Shown here one piece after another: positions 57,801-64,000 of a stretch of DNA of 64,000 nt; position 1 is the stretch's first letter; each line of letters opens with the position of its first letter. Origin of the DNA: Mugil cephalus (Eukaryota > Chordata > Actinopteri > Mugiliformes > Mugilidae); assembly GCF_022458985.1 (NCBI RefSeq), contig NC_061782.1, forward strand, positions 8,821,672-8,885,671, read 5' to 3'. The position numbers and the translations under genes were made by a program. The notes beneath the pieces were generated by a model. That model saw only the letters and a program-made list of their open reading frames with translations. It did no database searches and had not been told where the DNA came from.

Positions 57801-60753
57801 CCCGGTGGAGCCCGTCCTCGTCACCGCTTCAGAGGACCACACTCTCAAAATGTGGAACCTGCAAAAGACTGCTCCTGCCAAAAAGTACGACCGCCTTCAC
57901 ACGACAGCACGGCCCGCTTAATCAAAAGGGACCGTTTTTAAAAATGAGTCTCCCTGTATCTGAAGCAGCAACGTGAGCGTCATTAAAGTAAATTAAAGTG
58001 TGTTATTAATTATTATTATTATTATTAAAGCCCCACGAGGAGTTTAACTTGTCTTTGTTGCTGCGCCGTCACATGATTCATAGACAGGAAACCGTTCCCA
58101 TGTGACAAAGAACTGACAACACTCTGCTCCACAAGACTCCTGTACTAATGCTGTGCGCTTATTTTTAGACACTGACGTCATTATAAAATTAAGAGTTTTG
58201 TAAAGCAGACATTAAAACATCCTGGTGCCATTGATACTTATTAAGTACGGCAGCAGATTGTACGTCCATTTACTTCTTTTGTGCAGCTGAACAACAATAA
58301 TTTCATTACGCTTCACCTGATCCGTCTGTGTCATGTTAATGCTAATGTTTTTCTCCAGGAGTACGTCCTTAGATGTGGAACCGATCTACACTTTCAGGGC
58401 TCACAGGTAAAAAAAAATATAAAAATTAAAAATAAAACCTCTGCAGTTGCTTTGGTTTGATAGTTTCTATAATTGACGGTTCTTTAAATCATAGGGGTGC
58501 GGTACTGAGTGTGGTGATGAGCACTACGGGGGAGCAGTGTTTCAGTGGAGGCGTTGATGGGACCATACAATGCTGGAACACCCCCAACCCCAACATCGAC
58601 CCCTACGACTCCTACGGTAACACTGCTGTGTGCTTCGTTTGAATCTGAGGATTTTTTTTATTAATTAAATCACAGAAACTGATTTGAAGTTTTTTTTTTT
58701 TTTTACTGACAGACCCTTCGGTGCTGCGCGGGGCTTTGAGTGGACACACTGACTCGGTTTGGGGTTTGGTGTACAGCAGCGCACATCAGCGCCTCCTCTC
58801 TTGCTCTGCAGACGGGACCGTGAGACTGTGGGACGCCAACACCACCTCCCCAGCCCTCGCAGTATTCAATGAAAACAAAAGTACTGACTTTTGATTTATT
58901 ATTTATTGTGAATTTAAAGTTTCAGACAACCGGATAGCTAAACCGCGTGTTTTTTGTATTTTCCTCGGGCCACAGAGATGGGCGTTCCCTCTTCAGTGGA
59001 CCTGGTGTGCAGTGAACCAGCTCATCTGGTCACATCCTTCACAAACGGCCAGATTGGCCTCTTCAACATGGAGACCCGTCAGCTGGTCCTCAGTCTGGAG
59101 TCCAATTTGGAGCCAGGTGGGTTTGGAGGTCTGGACTGAACCGAACCTGAACTCAAGCAGACAGTGATAGAGATGAAAACAAAACGCCAATATTTTAATA
59201 GTAAGGTTTAACTAAAGTGTTCATTGGCAACTATAGCAGTACTAAAACCACAGAAGATTCTTCATTGACGTCCCTGCTTAGAACAGCATGTGTCTTAAGT
59301 CGACGTCCTGTTGGATTCAAATACAGCGTTGGAGGAAACATGGCTCTTTGCTGACCTCTACTGGAGCTAAAGGAATGAAAGACATTGGGATTTTCCTCCC
59401 TCTGTGCCTGTTAGACCTACATTAAATATCATGCGTGTGTAATTAATACAATATATCTAATATCATTGAATATTATACTGTTAAGTGCCAATATATGTAT
59501 CAAGAGTAACTCGTGGGAGTAAAAACAGATCTTAACCTCTTATCATTCCAGCCTTTTTGCAGAAAAACACAGGTTTAGGACGTATGTATCCAAAGTAAAC
59601 TGAATGCTGTTCGTGAACGTTTTGGAGCTCATACATGGTCTTGGTCTCTTTTGAAAGTCAAGACTCTGAAGTTTCCATCACAAAAGTCAGAATCACTTTA
59701 AGTGGTCTTGTTCTTGAGGAATCAAAGTTGGCACACGGTTAAAAAAATAAGAATTGTAGTTCGCCTGATTTTTTTTCATTTTGAAACAATGGGTTGGTTG
59801 AATCCTATAATAACTTTTATCAATGAAATCAGAAGAAAATGACACATTGCATCATGTAGCATTTTCTCAAACATAACTGGAGTACAAAGCTGTGATTAAA
59901 CTTCCTGTTTAGTTAAATAATAGACTGATAACGCTGTTAAACCTGGTGGTTCGGACTTTTTCCCACTAACGATTCTAATGTGCTCATTTGTTTTTAACCA
60001 GGCACTCCCTGCCAGATCAATAAGGTCCTCAGCCACCCCACCCTGCCCATCACCATCACCGCACAGGAGGACAGACACATCAAGTTCTTTGACAACAACA
60101 GCGGGAAGCTGATCCACTCCATGGTGGCTCACCTGGACGCTGTCACCAGCTTAGCTGTGGACCCTAATGGACTTTATCTCATGTCGGGCAGTAAGTACCA
60201 TCGTCTAAACTAACACAACTTTTATTCTGTGCACGTGAGCTCAGCGACGGCATCGATGTGGCAGTGGTGTAATATTCATTTGTTTAATATATAAAATCTT
60301 TGCCCATCAGTGAGTGTGTCTCCACATACTGTATCTTCTGCTATCGGAAAACTTTATGTTATAGTAAAATATTTCTGTAACATTAACATTGATACCGGAC
60401 TCATCTGTAGCCAAAGTGAAGCTTTTACAGTTCAGCCTCTTCACCTGTTACTAAATATAATTTACAACTCTTTACATGAAAGCACCATCGTACTTCCCTT
60501 TTTAGATTCAAGTGTCAATAAGCTTCTACTTCCCTCCACAGTGAGTTCCGTACCTTCCGTAACTCTTCCGTCTTTGTCCTCAGGTCACGACTGCTCCATC
60601 CGCCTGTGGAACCTGGAGAGTAAAACCTGCATCCAGGAGTTCACGGCTCACAGAAAGAAGTTCGAGGAATCGATCCACGATGTGGCATTTCATCCGTCTA
60701 AGTGCTACATCGCCAGCGCCGGTGCAGACGCCCTCGCGAAGGTGTTTGTATGA
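35842..60753 (+). CDS. strn: Striatin (STRIPAK scaffold, PP2A B''' subunit)
   Basis: Seventeen exons: 35842-36054, 47113-47216, 48940-49013, 51633-51711, 52546-52707, 53759-53894, 54010-54172, 54899-55009, 57032-57175, 57293-57429, 57709-57884, 58359-58406, 58495-58616, 58713-58880, 58976-59116, 60002-60190, 60584-60753. They sum to 2,337 nt = 778 aa plus stop, all phases consistent. It starts [11 protein letters not shown]. The caveolin-binding aromatic motif and coiled coil are in exons 1-3 ([20 protein letters not shown]), the calmodulin-binding area around exons 4-5, an acidic middle in exon 6 ([11 protein letters not shown]), and C-terminal WD40 repeats from about residue 455 (for example [31 protein letters not shown]), ending ADALAKVFV. 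Striatin recruits PP2A and GCKIII kinases. It is striatin proper rather than STRN3/4 by its N-terminus and synteny. The exon 1 Asn run (NNNNN) differs from mammals. The donor after exon 9 (GTGCCC) is weak. Confidence 0.97.
42590..42866. mobile_element. Inverted-repeat element (AGGGTGACCAGACGT type)
   Basis: Left end AAGGTGACCAGATTTTTTAG; the reverse of the right end is AGGGTGACCAGACGTGCCCG. The body contains GGGACATTTTCAGGGACAG and GGGGACTGTCCCCGG. About 275 bp, non-coding. Confidence 0.75.
45606..45646 (+). repeat. Imperfect CAG/CGG trinucleotide run
   Basis: CAGCAGCAG, then CGGCGGCGGCGG, then CAGCAGCAGCG in strn intron 1. Non-coding as far as can be seen. Confidence 0.8.
49937..50250 (+). 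repeat. Interspersed repeat, unnamed family (copy 2, with extra internal DNA)
   Basis: Shares TTTCAGTTATGATAA.TGTA and ATGCTAAT.CTAAG.GCTTTA with 3,434-3,500 and the later AAGAAGTAGCTTAAGGTGTG with about 3,488. Roughly 150 bp lie between the two matched parts here and not in copy 1. It includes a pure A run at 50,195-50,214. Confidence 0.6.
50826..50912 (+). repeat. G-rich polypurine tract
   Basis: Many runs of three or more G (GGGGAGG, AAGGGGGTGG, GAGAGGGGGGGAGGGGGCGG, CGGGACGGGACG) on the plus strand of strn intron 3, matching the loose pattern for G-quadruplex formation. Confidence 0.7.
51493..51518. repeat. (TG)n microsatellite
   Basis: About 13 perfect TG units just before strn exon 4. 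Confidence 0.9.
51772..51802. repeat. Poly(A) run, 31 nt
   Basis: Uninterrupted A run 60 nt after strn exon 4. No retroposed sequence is recognisable directly upstream. Confidence 0.9.
52071..52102. repeat. C16 homopolymer followed by (CA)n
   Basis: Uninterrupted C run running straight into CA dinucleotides in strn intron 4. Confidence 0.9.
53219..53383 (+). repeat. Degenerate teleost interspersed repeat
   Basis: TGGTAAATGGTCTTGCTTTT followed by ATATGGCGC, later TTCAGTATCTTGCTCAAGGA CAC and GAGCCACAGTCGCC. These are the landmarks of a very common fish short repeat; the middle is deleted here. Confidence 0.7.
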
Positions 60754-61536
60754 CGCGGAGCCGGGTCTCTCCCCACAGCCCCGCTCTCTGACTCAGCCTC
60801 CCATGATCAGGGACCAATAGAGTCACAGCAGGGGAAGGACCTTCAGACAGGGGTCCAGTCCCACCTCACACAGCCCACTGGTATCCTTTCAGACTGGCAG
60901 ACTATGTAGCCGCTAGCCTCAAACCGGGGCTGTGACTCACCATAGAAAGGGCCGGCAGGGAGGCCAGTCAGGAGGAGAACTGCTCTCTGGTCCCCCCCCA
61001 TCCACCATCCAGGCAGGCCTGGGTGTGACCGGCCGCAGCGCCCCTGCAGACAGACTAAAACTTAACCTCCGTAGCTAGGAGGCTCAGGACAAGTGTTAGT
61101 GTGGCGTGGAGAAATAAGGTCTCAAGCCCCTTCTTCTTCTGCCCCTGTGGCTTCACGCTCACCCCAGATCCCTCAGGCCCTCAACCTCCCCCCCCTCAGA
61201 CGAACCAGGTCCAGGCCCTTTACTCCAAGTCAGGTTTCGCGTCGTGCTGTACCACAAAAACGCGGAGGTACTCATGGCTCGCCGGAGCCGTCGTGGAAGC
61301 CTCTCGCCTCCTCCTCTCTGCTTTCCAGACTGACTCTGCTTGCTGGCCTGTCTTTATTTTTCCTTTTTAAAAAAACATGTATTGACAAATGTGCCTTTGC
61401 TTTGAAAAGGTCTTGAAAATGTTATTTTAACAAGCTTGTTTTTGGGGAACAGGGAGGGAGGGGACTGCGGAGAATCGGAGCTGGTTGTCACAATGTTGTC
61501 GATTTTAACATTGGATGTAAAATTACAAATGCTTAT

Positions 61537-62187
61537 AATAAACAAAATATATATTCAGTCTTAAACTTTACTGTGCAGCCTGGGTTTGAGTGCTCCTTTT
61601 TGATAAGTGTGGTTGGGGAATCAGTTTTGTGCATTTCAAGGCAAAGCTGGTAGAGTAATACAAACCATTAAGTATACTGCCTGTTTGTTAGATTCAAGTA
61701 ATTGTACACTTCAGAAGTAAGATTGCAAACATATGTGTCCAAAGTAAACCATCTTGGTTATATAATTACAATTCAAACTTGGTTCTAGATGTCAATTTTA
61801 GGAATAACTAACAGATTTTGGCCAGTTTGCTCTTGTTTGAATTGAATGGCTTGTTCTGTATGTAGTTTTCCCCACTTGTGTGGACATGCTTGACTACAAT
61901 GTGATGTATCATGTCCGGATATTTACAGTAGTCCGATGTTTAGCAGGAGATTAGTGCAGTGCTTTAGGACTATTTGGAATAATGCGTTTACCATCCAACA
62001 CTGAGGGGAGAGAAAATGTCCTGCGAGTCCAGTTTACTGTAAACTGAAGAGGGCGGAAAGAAGAAGCAGAAGAAGAAAAAAAAAAGGAAAAATCAATCAA
62101 AGATGTTGTACGTGTTAAGAGTACAGCTTCAAAAATGAGCCATTTTCTCAGTCACTGGTTTGTATATGAAAGTATGTTCAAAATAAA
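61537..62187 (+). terminator. strn: Two candidate poly(A) signals of strn
   Basis: AATAAA at 61,537-61,542 and again at 62,182-62,187, giving 3' UTRs of about 0.8 or 1.45 kb. DNA between the stop codon and 62,200 shows no other gene. Confidence 0.6.
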
Positions 62188-62869
62188 AAAAAAAACCTGC
62201 TGTAATATGTTCAACTGGCTCTGATGTTGGTCATTTTTTAACAGAAAAACAAACTATGTAGCCATGCAACTGATCAGAAATATCACACATAGACATTTTA
62301 TTATAAAATATATATAATGTGATGCATCTCCAAAAATTCTGGGCGTTTTTACCTACAGCTGTTTATTTGTGTAGATGGTCTGGAATCAAATCTGTGCTTT
62401 TTGACTTCAGATTTAACTAAATGTATATTTAAAAATTATGAATGAATTTATCTGAGTTTGGGCTTATTTATATGAGCTACATTACCTAGCTTAAATCTTC
62501 TGGAAATTATTTGGTAATATAACAGCATATATACTCAGAATAGTGAAAACTAATGATTAATTCCATAATTTATTTACATGAAACAACTATCACTTGAAAT
62601 TAGGTTCTGGAATAAGTATCGAATTTTGAAATGCTAAATGTGTAGAAACCCTGTAAAACTCCTTCAGAAATCACCCACTTTAAGTTCTCTTCATTTTCTT
62701 TATTTTATTAAAAATTGGAAAAAAAAAATATTGATCAATTATCTGAACATTATTAGCAAAAGGCTTTTTAATATGCATATGTACAAACAGGTCATAAGAG
62801 GGATAAAATCATAAATACTCTGTCAACAAAACAAGAGAAAAATGCCTGCAGTGTTAGAAGCAACCGCTG

Positions 62870-62969
62870 TTAGGAAACAGAGAGCGATGCTTTCATTGAA
62901 CTGCGTCCCACGTTCTGGTTGCGCTTCAGAAACACATCGACCCCATCGGCGATGTCAGCACCATAGTCT
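62870..62969 (-). other. Exon-like open stretch of unknown origin
   Basis: On the minus strand GTTCCTCTCAG/ is followed by a GC-richer open frame (GADIADGVDVFLKRNQNV ...) ending TAA at 62,872-62,870, with a minus-strand AATAAA near 62,700. It stands out from the AT-rich surroundings. I do not recognise the peptide. It is downstream of the vit stop codon, so it could be an alternative terminal exon, an exon of a lost gene, or chance. Confidence 0.25.
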
Positions 62970-63229
62970 CTGAGAGGAACTCAAACAATGTCCCTACTAT
63001 CGAAATCTCTCCTATTAGGAAGATCAAAACTCTTTAAGAAAAATATATCCTCTTCATCGTATGAAAGCACCTTGTTATTAAGTTTACCAAGTATGTTAAA
63101 GCCATAAGAGGAAGTGCTAGGCGTGTTTTTTTTGTTTTTTTTTTCAAATCTACGTCTCTCAGCAAGCACCATATCCCAGTAAGACTGTTTGTTGTACCCT
63201 TTTTTGGCACCACTCCTAAGGTATCTTAA

Positions 63230-63456
63230 GTGCCTTAATAAATGTGAATAAATCATTTACTAACACCTTATTGAAGAAACTCTTTGAGGTTCGTAAATGT
63301 GATAGAAATCCCTACGATTTCGTGCTTTTACTTGTAGTTAGACATAAAATGTTTCCAGTCTCTACAGATCAGTTTTACATAATAAGCAAACTGTTGTGTC
63401 GCCAGGTTGTGACATGCAAAGCATTAGTAAATTATTTGTTAACATTAATAAAGCAG
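63230..63456. mobile_element. Short inverted-repeat element (MITE-like)
   Basis: Left end TTAATAAATGTGAATAAATC then ATTTACTAACACCTT; right end reversed reads TTATTAATGTTAACAAATAA then TTTACTAATGCTTT. Interior non-coding, about 225 bp. Confidence 0.6.
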
Positions 63457-63565
63457 AGGTTTTAAAAAGGGTGACTTATCAGCCCCACTAGTTTGAAACA
63501 GAGGGGCTCTTCACAACTGGTACCTCAGTCTGTGTGTGTAAATCCTTTACTGCTACCACTGTCTG

Positions 63566-63571
63566 TTTATT
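63566..63571 (-). terminator. vit: Candidate poly(A) signal of vit
   Basis: Minus-strand AATAAA 188 nt after the vit stop codon. Confidence 0.5.
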
Positions 63572-63758
63572 TGGGATTCAATGCTGATAGATTTTTTTTT
63601 CTTCCAAACCCCCAATCCTCACCTAAATTCAAACCCCTCCCTCCTCAAATATGGGGACCCACCATCTGTGTAAATTTACAGTCACTGTTCTGTAAGGACG
63701 GCCCAAGATTCAGGATGTTCGCCTATCTCCCCCCCTCCCTCAACCTCGTCCTCCGTCT

Positions 63759-63937
63759 TCAGTTTCTGGGCTGCGAGTTGAACTCCTGGCAGATGTTGTT
63801 GATGATCTTGGGCACAAACTTGTAGAGGTTGTCGAACTCGTCCACGAAGAACGAGTGCTCCTTGTCGGGGTCCGTGGCGATGTACTCCAGCTCGTCCTGG
63901 GCTGCCCAGGCGATGCCAATGGAGTAGGCGATCACAC
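63759..63937 (-). CDS. vit: Vitrin, last exon only (C-terminal end of vWA domain)
   Basis: Minus-strand exon beginning after the acceptor CCTGATCCAG/ at 63,938 (phase 1 entry) and ending with TGA at 63,761-63,759. The 59 codons read GVIAYSIGIAWAAQDELEYI..., then HSFFVDEFDNLYKFVPKIIN, ending EFNSQPRN. This is the end of the second von Willebrand A domain. The EFNSQPRN ending separates vitrin from its relative cochlin. Vitrin is a secreted extracellular-matrix protein with LCCL and two vWA domains; the upstream exons lie right of the window. It is adjacent to strn, as in human. Confidence 0.92.
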
Positions 63938-64000
63938 CTGGATCAGGGGAGAGGACACCGTGAAGAATGACATAGGCATGTTTGTCACATCAAACACATT

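Overview
The window is nuclear DNA of a bony fish. All protein-coding loci have many short exons with GT..AG introns, the intergenic DNA is AT-rich, and it carries several short DNA-transposon relics of types common in teleosts. The gene order EIF2AK2 - GPATCH11 - HEATR5B - STRN - VIT matches the block I know from human 2p22, so this is a conserved-synteny segment. The species cannot be named from the window; a percomorph-like teleost is a guess.

Layout. (1) 1-12,000, minus strand: two tandem PKR (eif2ak2) genes. The left copy (copy A, 155-2811) shows its dsRNA-binding and linker exons and runs off the left edge before any kinase exon. The right copy (copy B, 5143-11876) is complete, with 17 exons, two dsRNA-binding domains and a full eIF2alpha-kinase domain. 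Both have an ISRE-type element 110-140 bp upstream of the ATG. (2) 13,305-14,976, minus: gpatch11 (8 exons, 266 aa). (3) 15,798-34,640, plus: heatr5b (35 coding exons, 2,047 aa), head-to-head with gpatch11 across a promoter of about 300 bp. (4) 35,842-62,200, plus: strn, striatin (17 exons, 778 aa), with an 11-kb first intron. (5) 63,759-64,000, minus: the last exon of vit (vitrin), tail-to-tail with strn.

Exon phases were checked by hand. heatr5b, strn and gpatch11 join into exact multiples of three. The PKR pair does not. Copy A carries an extra dsRNA-binding domain (exons 3-4) whose internal intron would be only 46-58 nt and whose two halves are in incompatible phase; skipping both exons keeps the frame. 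Copy B is one nucleotide out of phase at the exon 12/13 junction inside the kinase N-lobe insert. Its other kinase motifs are intact. These are the observations most worth checking: they point to rapid turnover of an antiviral sensor, to sequence error, or to unusual splicing.

Functionally the loci are independent: PKR is the interferon-induced dsRNA sensor that shuts off translation, GPATCH11 is a G-patch cofactor, HEATR5B is a clathrin/AP-1-associated trafficking protein, striatin is the PP2A scaffold of STRIPAK, and vitrin is extracellular matrix. I found no RNA genes, CRISPR arrays or viral genes.
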